A program made the position numbers and the translations under genes. Shown here in pieces: positions 43,679-52,974 of a stretch of 64,000 nucleotides of DNA. The notes beneath the pieces were generated by a model. The model did not search any database and was not told the DNA's origin. It worked only from the letters and a program-made list of their open reading frames with translations. The DNA comes from Eubacterium sp. (GTDB taxonomy: Bacteria; Bacillota; Clostridia; Lachnospirales; Lachnospiraceae). The stretch's first letter is position 1, and every line of letters starts with the position of its first letter. The stretch lies in assembly GCA_017614395.1 (NCBI GenBank), contig JAGABX010000091.1:17980-81979 (forward strand), in the 5' to 3' direction.

Positions 43679-45238
43679 ATGAAAAGAATTATAGGTAGGA
43701 TACTCATTGTTCTTCCGGCGATAGCGTTGCAGGTCGGATTTTATGTTGTTATCTACATGCTTTTGAACCGGGTGCTTGATGGGCGTTTGAGCAGCATAAT
43801 CACGGCTGTATTCACATTGCTCGGTCTGTTTTTCGTAATACATATAGTAAATAAGCGGGATGAGAGCGCCTACAAGCTGCTTTGGACAATTGTCCTGCTG
43901 TTGTTGCCCGTTTTAGGCGCCATGATGTATCTGACATTAGGCAACAAAAAAACCGGCAAAAAACTGAAGAGAAGCCTGCAGCAGTCCTCGAAGGATCTCC
44001 TTGCTGACAGTTTCTCGGGTTCGGCTGCTGAAATCGAATCAAGGCACGCGGCCGTAATCGGCAAAATCAGGGAGGAGGAACCACGCATAGCGCAGACGTT
44101 GAACCATGTGATGGAGTCAACGCATTTTCCGATCCTCGTTAACGGAACATCAAAATACTATCAGTTCGGCGAATTGGGATTCGCGGATATGTGTGAGGAT
44201 CTGAAAACTGCTGAAAAATATGTTTATCTCGAGTATTTCATTATTGAGTCGGGAAAATTCTGGGATACGCTCGTTGATCTTTTGGCGGAGAGGGCTTCCG
44301 CAGGTGTCGATGTACGTGTTATGTATGACGATTTCGGCAGTCTCAGCACCTATTCGAGAAAGGATATTAAGTATCTCGCGACCAGGGGGATCAAGTGTAT
44401 CGCATTCAATCCTTTCTTTTTGATCAAGTCACAGTTGAATAACAGAGACCACCGCAAGATCATGGTCATCGACGGCAGGATCGCGTACAGCGGCGGAATC
44501 AACCTCGCTGACGAGTATATCAACGAGACCCATCCGTTCGGTAAATGGAAGGATCTGTGTTTCAGGCTTACCGGACCTGCGGTTCGCAGTTATACCTATA
44601 TGTTCGCGGAGTTCTGGGATGCTTTTTCGAATGACAAAATACCTCAGGAGCTGTTGCGTGAAGCTGAATTTGAGGAGGCGCATGACGAGAATAACGGATA
44701 TATCCTTCCGTACTATGATTCTCCGATGAGGAATGAGCCGACGAGTAACACGCTTTTTACGGAAATGCTTTCCATGGCAACCGAGTATGTCTGGTTCTAT
44801 ACACCGTATCTGATGCTGGGGGATACGCTTTTTGACGCGTTTATCCGTGCGGCGAGGAGAGGCATTGATGTCAGGATTATCACTCCGGCAATACCGGATC
44901 AGAAAATGGTACACAGGATAGGAAGGAGCCACTATGGCGATCTCATCCAGGCAGGAGTGAAAATATATGAATATACGCCGGGATTTGTTCATGCCAAGGC
45001 TGTATTGATGGATGGCAAGCTGGCAGGAATAGGAACCGTGAATCTCGATTACCGCAGTTTGTTTTTGCATTTTGAGTGCTATTCTGTATTCTATAAATCC
45101 AACATGGTCGATGATCTGAAAAATGATTATGAGGAAACACTGAAGGATTGCCATCAGATTACATTCGAGGAGGTACAGTTCGGAGTCATGCATCGTTTAG
45201 GCGATTCGCTCCTGAGAGTTATTGCCCCGCTGATGTAA
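43679..45238 (+). CDS. cls: Cardiolipin synthase (phospholipase D family)
   Basis: 519 residues. Two N-terminal membrane helices (about 8-30 and 35-55), then two phospholipase D HKD motifs: HRKIMVIDGRIAYSGGINLAD and HAKAVLMDGKLAGIGTVNLDYRS. It joins two phosphatidylglycerol molecules to make cardiolipin and glycerol. ATG 43679 is used (GGGGGA 8 bases upstream); the frame is open from 43643. Monocistronic, with its own promoter divergent from the MoxR operon. Confidence 0.92.
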   Translation: MKRIIGRILIVLPAIALQVGFYVVIYMLLNRVLDGRLSSIITAVFTLLGLFFVIHIVNKRDESAYKLLWTIVLLLLPVLGAMMYLTLGNKKTGKKLKRSLQQSSKDLLADSFSGSAAEIESRHAAVIGKIREEEPRIAQTLNHVMESTHFPILVNGTSKYYQFGELGFADMCEDLKTAEKYVYLEYFIIESGKFWDTLVDLLAERASAGVDVRVMYDDFGSLSTYSRKDIKYLATRGIKCIAFNPFFLIKSQLNNRDHRKIMVIDGRIAYSGGINLADEYINETHPFGKWKDLCFRLTGPAVRSYTYMFAEFWDAFSNDKIPQELLREAEFEEAHDENNGYILPYYDSPMRNEPTSNTLFTEMLSMATEYVWFYTPYLMLGDTLFDAFIRAARRGIDVRIITPAIPDQKMVHRIGRSHYGDLIQAGVKIYEYTPGFVHAKAVLMDGKLAGIGTVNLDYRSLFLHFECYSVFYKSNMVDDLKNDYEETLKDCHQITFEEVQFGVMHRLGDSLLRVIAPLM

Positions 45239-45301
45239 CTTCAGATAAACCCGTTAGTCATATAATTATGCAGTTTTGTATGTAATATATAGGAGATAAA
45301 A

Positions 45302-47074
45302 ATGAGCGCTGTGGAAGTGTTTTTGATGATTGCCTCCCTGATGGGCGGGCTGGCGATGTTTCTGTTCGGTATGAGCCTGATGAGTGAATCCCTGACGCAG
45401 ATTACAGGTAACGGACTCCGTAATGTGATCGAGGGCGTTACCAAGAAAAAGATATCCGGTTATCTGTTCGGAACGGGAATTACAGCGCTGGTGCAGTCAT
45501 CATCTACAACAACGGTAATGGTTGTCGGATTTGTAAATGCCGGTATCATGACTCTGTTTCAGGCCGTCAATGTAATCCTCGGAGCCAATCTGGGCACGAC
45601 TGCCACGGCATGGCTGCTGAGTTTGAACGCCGTGGGTGAGGACAGCCTGATTATGACTATCATAAAGCCTGCGAATTTAGCACCGTTTCTGATGGTGGGA
45701 TCTGTTTTCTGCATCATGTTCTCCAAAAAGGATTCAGTCAAAACAATATGCAATATCATCATCGGATTTTCCCTGCTCATGATGGGCATGTCGATGATGA
45801 GTTCCGCTATGAAACCCATAGGCGAGATGGAGTCGTTCAGGGGACTTCTGACAAGTTTTGAGAATCCTATTCTCGGATATATGGTTGCGGTATTGTTCAC
45901 CATGGTGGTTCAAAGCTGTGATGCGACCGTCGGCATCATCCAGGCATTGGCAATGTCGACAGGAGTCCCATATGCGGTATGCGTTCCGATGATATGCGGC
46001 GCACAGATGGGAACCTGCATCACATCCATCATTTCTTCGATCGGCGGTTCCAGAAACGGCAGGCGCGCCAGCTTTTTGCACCTGTTCTATAATCTGATAA
46101 AGACCATATCATTTATGGCAATATTCTATACGATAAACTCGTTTATTCATTTTCCGTTCCTGTCGGCGAGCGCGAGCCTTGTCGGAATAGCGCTGATCCA
46201 CTCGCTCATAAATGTTGCTTATTCGGCAATTTTGCTGCCGATGTCCGGCGTGTTGGTCAAACTGGTGAATCTGGTATTGCCGCAGACAGAGGAGGAGAAG
46301 GATATAGACAGAATTGTTTCCGCTCTCGATCCGGTGCTGTTAAAAACTGCTCCTTTCGCTATTGTTCAGGCGAAAAAGGTTGCCGATATGATCGCGGATC
46401 AGTTGTCCGAGGTGTTTACTGATATCCGAAACACTCTCGGAAAAGGACAGCGGGAAATGTGGATTGAAATTAATAAAAAGTGTGAGAGGATCATTCTCTA
46501 CAATGAAAAACTGACTGAATACACTGTCAAAATCGCAGCGGATTCATTATCGGAAAAGGATTCGCGCAGGCTGATGATGGTCAAGCAGGCGAGCGCAGAT
46601 TTCATGAATATAATCTACATATACCAGAGCATTTTCGGCTCCGCGAAGCGTATCAATACTGATAACTTCAAATATCCGAAGGAATCCATGCAGGATCTCG
46701 CCGCCATCTATTCGGCAATGGATGAGGTCATGGTGATCGCGCTCGACGGATTCAGGAATGATAATCCTGCATTTGTCAAAGCAATACCGGCATTCAGAGA
46801 GGTTATCAGTGACATGCAGAACGCGGTTATACGCAAATCAATGCATCGCCTGCATGAGGGAGAATACACATATGAGCAGCATGCGTTTGTTTCGGAGATG
46901 ACACATAGCTTTGAGAGAATCATAGGCTGCTGTGACGATATCGGTCGCGCGACACAAAACGCTCATTTTGAGAAGAGAAGGAAAAAGAAAAGCAGTGTTG
47001 ATAATGAGAAACAGATTGAGATAGCCAAACAATTGCTTCAGGATAAATTTGATGTTATCAACAGATCTGCGTAA
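45302..47074 (+). CDS. Na/Pi cotransporter II-type protein with PhoU-like tail
   Basis: 590 residues. Two NptA repeats with inverted-repeat motifs: TALVQSSSTTTVMVVGFVNAG and TMVVQSCDATVGIIQALAMS (second copy has Cys-Asp in place of Ser-Ser). About eight membrane helices in residues 1-320, followed by a cytoplasmic helical PhoU-like domain (about 345-560). In bacteria such proteins are linked to sodium-driven phosphate movement, some acting as exporters. ATAGGAGA precedes ATG 45302. Ends 119 bases before the signalling cluster. Confidence 0.9.
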   Translation: MSAVEVFLMIASLMGGLAMFLFGMSLMSESLTQITGNGLRNVIEGVTKKKISGYLFGTGITALVQSSSTTTVMVVGFVNAGIMTLFQAVNVILGANLGTTATAWLLSLNAVGEDSLIMTIIKPANLAPFLMVGSVFCIMFSKKDSVKTICNIIIGFSLLMMGMSMMSSAMKPIGEMESFRGLLTSFENPILGYMVAVLFTMVVQSCDATVGIIQALAMSTGVPYAVCVPMICGAQMGTCITSIISSIGGSRNGRRASFLHLFYNLIKTISFMAIFYTINSFIHFPFLSASASLVGIALIHSLINVAYSAILLPMSGVLVKLVNLVLPQTEEEKDIDRIVSALDPVLLKTAPFAIVQAKKVADMIADQLSEVFTDIRNTLGKGQREMWIEINKKCERIILYNEKLTEYTVKIAADSLSEKDSRRLMMVKQASADFMNIIYIYQSIFGSAKRINTDNFKYPKESMQDLAAIYSAMDEVMVIALDGFRNDNPAFVKAIPAFREVISDMQNAVIRKSMHRLHEGEYTYEQHAFVSEMTHSFERIIGCCDDIGRATQNAHFEKRRKKKSSVDNEKQIEIAKQLLQDKFDVINRSA

Positions 47075-47193
47075 TAGCTGTTAATCGAGGATGTTTTTTC
47101 AGTATCATTTATTGTTGCGGTTGTTTCTCATGACTTGGCAGTACGAACTAATGTAAAAGAAAGTGTTCACGGGTTTGTATATAACAGGTGGGT

Positions 47194-47970
47194 ATGGAGA
47201 AAAAAGAAAAGAAAAAAATCAGTTTCGGAGATGTTGTTAACAGTGTAATGCTGTTGATCGGAAGTCGTCTTGTATTCGGTGGGTTGCTTGCTTTTTTGGG
47301 AATCAGGGTTGCCCTCGATCCAAACAGCGCTCCGAAAAAGATAGCGTGGGGGCTCGGGCTGGCTATCATTATCGCAATGGTCGGACTGCTGGCCGGATAT
47401 ATAACGTCCAAAAATTTCAAGCGGACGAACCTCATACCGATAATAGAAACCATTGTGTTCACGATTATCGGCGCGGTCATGATTATATTCTCCAATGCTC
47501 TCGGTCCGTTGGTTCAGGTTTTATTCTTTTTAGCTGTAATAATCTGCTGCATAACAAATCTGTTGTTGCTTATAGATTTTGGGAATATACGTGAAAAAAG
47601 AATAGAAAAGAAAAAAAATGCAGAGGCTAAAGTAGAAAAAAACTCTGTAGTATATGATGTGAATAATGCAGTCAAGGCTGATTTCGTCAGATACAACGGT
47701 GAACTGTTGAACGCGGCGGATTATGTAAAGAGAAAAACAGATGGTGCCACATGGGCACAGATAATCATCGACATTGTGCTCATCGTTACTTCGCTGGTTA
47801 TGATCGTTACCCATTTCGCCGGAATGAAAGCAGTTTATTTTATATCCGGAATAGTAATGACAATCAGCGGCCTGAATGAAATTATTCTCGGGTTCAGGGT
47901 GTTAATTAAAAAGAGAAAGATTGTTGCTGAATCGGACTCTGAAAACGGAGAAGAAAGCGGAGAAGAATAA
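47194..47970 (+). CDS. Uncharacterised polytopic membrane protein
   Basis: 258 residues; about six hydrophobic helices (near 12-35, 48-68, 80-100, 103-125, 185-205, 210-232) separated by a Lys/Glu-rich cytoplasmic loop (NIREKRIEKKKNAEAKVEKNS), with an acidic C-terminus. Resembles DUF308/HdeD-type proteins in helix spacing only; family not confirmed. The stop codon overlaps the start of the next gene (TAATG), so it is translationally coupled to the STAS-kinase protein and may be its membrane partner. Start could also be GTG 47188. Confidence 0.7.
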   Translation: MEKKEKKKISFGDVVNSVMLLIGSRLVFGGLLAFLGIRVALDPNSAPKKIAWGLGLAIIIAMVGLLAGYITSKNFKRTNLIPIIETIVFTIIGAVMIIFSNALGPLVQVLFFLAVIICCITNLLLLIDFGNIREKRIEKKKNAEAKVEKNSVVYDVNNAVKADFVRYNGELLNAADYVKRKTDGATWAQIIIDIVLIVTSLVMIVTHFAGMKAVYFISGIVMTISGLNEIILGFRVLIKKRKIVAESDSENGEESGEE

Positions 47971-49109
47971 TGGATTATAATAAAGAGGAAAACAAACTTG
48001 AAATAATACTGCCTGAGGTAATAAACGGAAATAATGCCGGACAGGTACAGGATGAGATCATGAAAATAGTTGATCAGAATCCGGATTCGGAACTGGAATT
48101 TGAGTGCGCCAAACTGAAATATCTGTCCAGCGCCGGTCTCAGGGCATTACTGACGGTCAAGAAAAAAAGGAATAAAGAAATAACCCTGAAGAATGTCGGC
48201 AGCGAAATTAACAAGATTCTTGAAATGACCGGCTTTGATAATATTTTTACGGTCAGGGTTCCTGTTCCGGCTTGTGATATTACCGGCTGTGAGAAAATCT
48301 ATTCCGGTATTAACGGCTCGATGTATCGCAAGAGAACGGACGTAATGGTCAAGGTATATCGTGAGGACATGTCGCTGCAGGATGTAGAGCAGGAATTGGA
48401 TATGACCAAGAAATCATTGGCTCTCGGGATTCCGACTCTGATAACGTTTTTGATCGTGCGATGCGGAGATTCATACGGAATCATGTCTGAGGAGATACAC
48501 GGTGACAGCGTGACGGAGTTTATTCGCAAGAATCCCGACAGAGTGGAGGAGACTGCAGTCAAGTTCGCGCGCTTTACCAAAAGACTGCATTCGACAGAGA
48601 TTCTTCCGGGTGCGCTCCCTGACATAAAAAAGCGGTACAAGGGCTGGTTAGACAGAATGAAAGGCAAAATCAATTCGGCCAGGTGGGAGCAGCTGAGCAA
48701 TCTGGTTGAGAGCATGGCTGACTGTGATACATTTATTCATGGTGATCTCAACCCGGATAATGTATTTATTGACGGTGATGAGTTGATGCTGATGGATATG
48801 GGCAGCTGTGGGTACGGACATCCGGTTTTTGACCTGCAGGCACTATACGCGTCATTGGTCGGAATAGAGATAGATGATCCGGGTTACTGTGAGAGAACGT
48901 TCGGATTGGATGCCGTGGTCTGCAGGAGGTTCTGGCGCGCGTTTATCCACGAGTATATCAATGATTTAGGTGAAACGATCGACGACCGCATGGTGGCAAA
49001 AATCGATGATAAAGCGGTCTTGATAAAGGAAACCAAACTAAATCAGCTCCTGACACAGTATTACATCCTGAAAAAGGAATTGCTGAATAACATGGCAGGT
49101 GGGAAATAA
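47970..49109 (+). CDS. STAS domain fused to an aminoglycoside-phosphotransferase-like kinase
   Basis: 379 residues. Residues 1-about 105 form a STAS (anti-sigma-antagonist type) domain with the phospho-site motif YLSSAGLRALL (S53/S54). Residues about 110-379 form an APH/choline-kinase-like domain: catalytic loop FIHGDLNPDNVFIDG and metal-binding LMDMGSCGYGHPVFDLQ. The fusion resembles the family labelled TIGR02172. The kinase substrate is unknown. It overlaps the preceding gene by one base and lies 63 bases before a second, free-standing STAS gene, so it belongs to the partner-switching cluster. Confidence 0.87.
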   Translation: MDYNKEENKLEIILPEVINGNNAGQVQDEIMKIVDQNPDSELEFECAKLKYLSSAGLRALLTVKKKRNKEITLKNVGSEINKILEMTGFDNIFTVRVPVPACDITGCEKIYSGINGSMYRKRTDVMVKVYREDMSLQDVEQELDMTKKSLALGIPTLITFLIVRCGDSYGIMSEEIHGDSVTEFIRKNPDRVEETAVKFARFTKRLHSTEILPGALPDIKKRYKGWLDRMKGKINSARWEQLSNLVESMADCDTFIHGDLNPDNVFIDGDELMLMDMGSCGYGHPVFDLQALYASLVGIEIDDPGYCERTFGLDAVVCRRFWRAFIHEYINDLGETIDDRMVAKIDDKAVLIKETKLNQLLTQYYILKKELLNNMAGGK

Positions 49110-49118
49110 TCAGAGTAA

Positions 49119-49166
49119 CGGCAACCGGACGGGTTCAGTCAGATAATCATACAAGATTTGAGGAGG
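49119..49166 (+). repeat. Left arm of 48-bp inverted repeat (IR-L)
   Basis: Matches the reverse complement of 52816-52863 at 47 of 48 positions (mismatch at 49159). It starts CGGCAACCGGACGGGTTCAG and ends with the ribosome-binding site GAGGAGG of the STAS gene. Confidence 0.95.
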
Positions 49167-49172
49167 TATATC

Positions 49173-49466
49173 ATGAAACTAACTGTATCGAACGAGGGAA
49201 CCACGCATATCATTGCGATTGAGGGATGGCTTGATACCAAGACATCAACGGAGTTGGCAGAGCAACTGGAAAAAGTACCGGAGGATGCCGGGGAGCTGAT
49301 CCTGGATGTGAAGGAGATGGAGTATATTTCTTCAGCGGGTTTGCGTCAAATAGTAACGGCGTATAAACAGATGAACGGACATATGAAAATCCGCGGCATC
49401 AGGCCGGAGATTTTGGATGTAATGAAGATGGCTGGATTGGATAAAAAATTTACTTTTGAAGATTGA
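49173..49466 (+). CDS. STAS-domain protein, anti-sigma factor antagonist type
   Basis: 97 residues, a complete single STAS domain like SpoIIAA/RsbV. The phosphorylatable serine motif is YISSAGLRQIV (S53/S54). In partner switching an RsbW-like kinase phosphorylates this serine and a PP2C phosphatase removes the phosphate (established for the family). ATG 49173 lies 6 bases after AGGAGG, which is inside the inverted repeat. The next gene, 16 bases downstream, carries an RsbW-like domain, and the PP2C gene lies tail-to-tail beyond it. Confidence 0.92.
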   Translation: MKLTVSNEGTTHIIAIEGWLDTKTSTELAEQLEKVPEDAGELILDVKEMEYISSAGLRQIVTAYKQMNGHMKIRGIRPEILDVMKMAGLDKKFTFED

Positions 49467-49482
49467 TGCGAGGGTATGCATA

Positions 49483-51153
49483 ATGAAAAAAGAATTTGAA
49501 ACAACCAGGGGCGATATCGAAGGATGCCTGAAATTTATCCACAGTGTCGTAGACGAACGGAAGATGGATAAAAAGGAGAAGGTTTTAGCTATTCTGGCAG
49601 CAGAGGAAGCGCTTGTTAATCTTGACAAAAATGCCGACGAGAATGCAAAAATCCGGATCGGTATCAAGAATCAGTTCGGAAATACGATAATCTGGATGAA
49701 GGCAGCAGGCGAAGCTTTTGATTTTTTCGGCGAGGATTTTTTAGAGAATACTACAGAGATGAGGTTGGATACAGAGGGGATGAGCGCCGATACGGAGGGG
49801 CATATCCGCAGTATTCTGTTAAAAACACTGAAAGAAAAGATAAAGTATTCCAATAAAAATAATGAGAATAAAATCAGTATCAATATCGCCCGCTCGCGTT
49901 ATCGGACGCTGTTTTTGATAATGGGCGGAATGATACTCGGTATACTGACCGGACTATTGTTAAGCGCAATTTTGCCGGAGAGCGCGAACGCATGGATTAA
50001 TAAGAATATCCTGTCCACTGTAACAACCGTATTTATGAACGCGCTGAAAATAGTAATCGCGCCGGTTGTCTTTTTCTCAATCGTTACCAGTGTGTCAGGG
50101 TTTGGTAATCTGTCGGAACTCGGCAGAATAGGCGCCAAAACATTTGGGTTTTATATGATGACATCGGTTTTGGCTATAATCGTCGGACTCGTTACATTTA
50201 TGTTCTTGAAAACAGGAGATCCGGCACTCGCTACCCAGATGGCCGGTGATGTGTCACAGATTGCATCGGATGCCAGCAACTCGTCAGTATCTCTTCTCGA
50301 TACGTTTATCAATATTGTTCCTGACAATTTTGTCAAGCCGTTTCTGAACTCGGATATGCTGCAGGTTATTTTCCTTGCAGTTATATGCGGAATCACGGTC
50401 AGCCTGCTGGGTGAGAAGACTAAAATGATCTCGACTTTATTTGACAACTGCAATGAATTGTTTATGAAGATAACCACAATCTTCATGAAGGTGATTCCGA
50501 TCGCGACATTTTGTTCAATGTGCGCTATGGTGCTGACTACCGGTATATCATCGCTTCTTTCCGTACTCAGTATCGTAGGAGGTTTCATTGCGAGCATTGC
50601 GCAGATGATCATCGTGTATATGATCCTGTTATTGATATTTACGCGGACCAATCCATTGCGTTTGCTGGCCAAATATTTTCCGACGATGCTTCAGGTGTTT
50701 TCAATTTGTTCAAGCAATGCCTGCATCCCGCTGAATATGAAAACCTGCCGTGATGAACTCGGAATCCATCCGCGTATTTTTTCGCTGACTATCCCTCTCG
50801 GGGCTACGATAAATATGGATGGCGCATCTATCTCGCTGATTTATATCACGTTGTCGTTCTGCCATATTTTCGGAGTTGGAATGACTCCGCATACGCTGAT
50901 CCCGCTGATGGTAATGATACTGATGCTCTCTATAGGGGCTCCGGGAATCCCGAATGCGGGACTTGTGCTGTTGGCAATGCTGGCAGAACAGGTAAACGTT
51001 CCCGTCGAGGCTGTGGCGTTGATCATGGGAGTTTACCCGATCATTGATATGTTTTCCACAGCCAACAATTGTCTCGGAGACGTAGTTGGAACATTTATTG
51101 TTGCGAAGAGCGAGGGAATGGTTGACATGGAAGTATTTAGGAAACAGCGATAG
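49483..51153 (+). CDS. RsbW-like domain fused to a dicarboxylate/amino acid:cation symporter (SDF family)
   Basis: 556 residues. Residues 1-about 135 resemble RsbW-type ATPases: the N-box is recognisable (LAAEEALVNLDKNAD), but the nucleotide-binding Asp-x-Gly is replaced (MKAAGEAFDFF) and the Gly-rich lid is weak, so catalysis is doubtful. From about 142 a full SDF symporter follows: SSNACIPLN (hairpin 1), PLGATINMDGA (the NMDG sodium site), GAPGIPNAGLV (hairpin 2) and DMFSTANNCLGD in helix 8. The Arg that binds acidic substrates in helix 8 is Ser here, arguing against glutamate/aspartate. A GAGGG at 49470-49474 precedes ATG 49483. It ends 4 bases before the convergent PP2C gene. Confidence 0.85.
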   Translation: MKKEFETTRGDIEGCLKFIHSVVDERKMDKKEKVLAILAAEEALVNLDKNADENAKIRIGIKNQFGNTIIWMKAAGEAFDFFGEDFLENTTEMRLDTEGMSADTEGHIRSILLKTLKEKIKYSNKNNENKISINIARSRYRTLFLIMGGMILGILTGLLLSAILPESANAWINKNILSTVTTVFMNALKIVIAPVVFFSIVTSVSGFGNLSELGRIGAKTFGFYMMTSVLAIIVGLVTFMFLKTGDPALATQMAGDVSQIASDASNSSVSLLDTFINIVPDNFVKPFLNSDMLQVIFLAVICGITVSLLGEKTKMISTLFDNCNELFMKITTIFMKVIPIATFCSMCAMVLTTGISSLLSVLSIVGGFIASIAQMIIVYMILLLIFTRTNPLRLLAKYFPTMLQVFSICSSNACIPLNMKTCRDELGIHPRIFSLTIPLGATINMDGASISLIYITLSFCHIFGVGMTPHTLIPLMVMILMLSIGAPGIPNAGLVLLAMLAEQVNVPVEAVALIMGVYPIIDMFSTANNCLGDVVGTFIVAKSEGMVDMEVFRKQR

Positions 51154-51157
51154 AATC

Positions 51158-52807
51158 TCAGCGTTTACTGCTGCTATATAATGCGAGTACAGTAATATCA
51201 TCAAACGGGTCGCAGCCCTCCTCGAATTGTTTGACATCTGAGATGATTTTCTTTACAATCCCGGTTGCGGTATTCCCGTTTGACAGATTTTCCGGAGAGG
51301 TCAGCAGCTCGTTCATTGCGAACAGCAGTCTGTCCTCTCCGAAAAACTTTTTATCAATATTTACAGCCTCTGTGATGCCGTCTGTGTACAGGAGTATTCC
51401 CTGTGAAGCTGTCAGTGTCATCGTCTCATCGACTATTTCGGCATCTGGAAACAGTCCGATGGCCATTCCGCTCTCTGTTTTGAGGAATTCCGCAAAACCT
51501 GCTTGTGTTGCCGGCATGACACTGAATACAATGGGATGTGTATGTCCTGCGTTGGCGTAGGTAACAGTACCGTCGGCCGGATTCAGCACCATGGCGAATA
51601 CGGTTGCGAACATATTCTCCGGATTGGATTCGGATATGTCGTCATTAACATAATTCAAAACCGTCGCAGGCGATTCGCCCATTATCAGATGTTCGCGTAT
51701 CATGGTCTTTGTCATGGCCATAAAAAGCGCAGCGGCGATCCCTTTGCCGGAGACATCACCCATCACAACGCATACCGAACCATCATTCCTTGTAAAACAA
51801 TCATAAAAATCGCCGCCGACCGATTTGGCGGATTCAGCCGACGCGTAAGCCTCGAAGTTCTCACCTTTCAGTTCTTTTTTCGAGGGCATTATTCCTTTTT
51901 GAATCTGTTCCGTGATTTTGTCAAGCGCATCCTGTTTGGCTTTTTCCTCCGAAAATGCGCGTATGTCATCAATGAGCTTCACAATATCTGTCTTCATCGT
52001 GTCATATGAGCTTGTAATTTCCCTGATCTCACCCTGAGGATTGAGTGTATCCGTCAGAGGAGGGATTTCCTGCGAATAATCCTCCACAAATAAAGACATG
52101 CTTTCGGAAACAATGGAAAGCGGTTTAATTACTATCTTTTTCACGAATAACATCAACAACAGCAGTATCAGAAAAAGCATGGCAGCAATCGGAATCAGCA
52201 GGATCAGCGTGATCCGAAGGAGCTTGGATTCAACATGGGTGGTGTCGAAACTCATTCCGATGAGCATGTCTACATTGCCGTTATTATCTAGCACGGGAGT
52301 GAACCAAATGTATTTTTCGTCGTTTGAACCGGACAGGATGGCAGGCTCATCGGGTGTAATCCCGCTCATTGCCACGATTTCCTCTACGCTGATTTTATCG
52401 GTCAGGCTCTCCTGAAAGCTGTTGTACGAGTTGATTGCCTCGTCATCAGGTTTGTCCTCAGGAGTGACGGATAGATAGAGTGTTCGCTCGCCCGACATAA
52501 TATCGGTCCGGAACAGGTACATATGCCGCATTTTAAAAGCTCCGCATATGCATCGAAGCCGCAGCCGGGCGGTTTTTATTTCTTCTTCATCTATTTTATC
52601 ACCCAGAGTCAGTTCCTTCATGATGGGATTAAAGTCATACATGTCCCGAACCAGCTTAAACGCTTCGACTGAAGATTCCCTGCTCTGATTAAGCATATTT
52701 GTGCGGCTCAATACAAAGGCGAGAATGCACCATGATATCAAGCCGGCCGTAACGACTGCTAAAAATCGGACAAATATACGGAATCGTATGGAGTGGTTCT
52801 TTTTCAT
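51158..52807 (-). CDS. Membrane PP2C/SpoIIE-family phosphatase with extracytoplasmic sensor and HAMP
   Basis: 549 residues. Membrane helix about 12-32, an extracytoplasmic sensor of about 150 residues, second helix about 185-210, a HAMP segment, a short coiled coil and an SpoIIE/RsbU-type phosphatase domain (about 315-545): SVGGDFYDCF, VVMGDVSGKGIAAALFM, YANAGHTHPI, LLYTDGITEAVN, CDPFDDITVLAL, with all metal-binding Asp residues. It should dephosphorylate STAS proteins in response to an external signal. ATG 52807 follows GAGGAGGAG; its leader is the right arm of the 48-bp inverted repeat, nearly identical to the leader of the STAS gene at 49173. Confidence 0.92.
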   Translation of the reverse strand: MKKNHSIRFRIFVRFLAVVTAGLISWCILAFVLSRTNMLNQSRESSVEAFKLVRDMYDFNPIMKELTLGDKIDEEEIKTARLRLRCICGAFKMRHMYLFRTDIMSGERTLYLSVTPEDKPDDEAINSYNSFQESLTDKISVEEIVAMSGITPDEPAILSGSNDEKYIWFTPVLDNNGNVDMLIGMSFDTTHVESKLLRITLILLIPIAAMLFLILLLLMLFVKKIVIKPLSIVSESMSLFVEDYSQEIPPLTDTLNPQGEIREITSSYDTMKTDIVKLIDDIRAFSEEKAKQDALDKITEQIQKGIMPSKKELKGENFEAYASAESAKSVGGDFYDCFTRNDGSVCVVMGDVSGKGIAAALFMAMTKTMIREHLIMGESPATVLNYVNDDISESNPENMFATVFAMVLNPADGTVTYANAGHTHPIVFSVMPATQAGFAEFLKTESGMAIGLFPDAEIVDETMTLTASQGILLYTDGITEAVNIDKKFFGEDRLLFAMNELLTSPENLSNGNTATGIVKKIISDVKQFEEGCDPFDDITVLALYSSSKR

Positions 52808-52815
52808 GATGATCT

Positions 52816-52863
52816 CCTCCTCTAATCTTGTATGATTATCTGACTGAACCCGTCCGGTTGCCG
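52816..52863 (-). repeat. Right arm of 48-bp inverted repeat (IR-R)
   Basis: Reverse complement of 49119-49166 with one mismatch (52823). On the minus strand it is the 5' leader and ribosome-binding site of the PP2C gene. Confidence 0.95.
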
Positions 52864-52923
52864 CTCCCAATATCAATCCTGTAATTCAACTAAAGATTCG
52901 AACTGTGTCTGGGTCCAATTCGT

Positions 52924-52952
52924 ATTCTACCATATTTCAGGGAGATTGTAAA
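52924..52952 (-). promoter_or_regulatory. Promoter reading into IR-R and the PP2C gene
   Basis: Minus strand: TTTACA (52952-52947), 17 bases, TAGAAT (52929-52924) with extended -10 TGG. Lies outside the inverted repeat. Confidence 0.65.
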
Positions 52953-52974
52953 CCAAACCGCTGAAAAAGAATTA

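Noticed and set aside
52890-52915. TTCGAAT-type T-loop motif on the minus strand, suggesting a tRNA fragment or attachment site
   Set aside because: Flanking bases do not form a T stem or an acceptor stem; no integrase is nearby.
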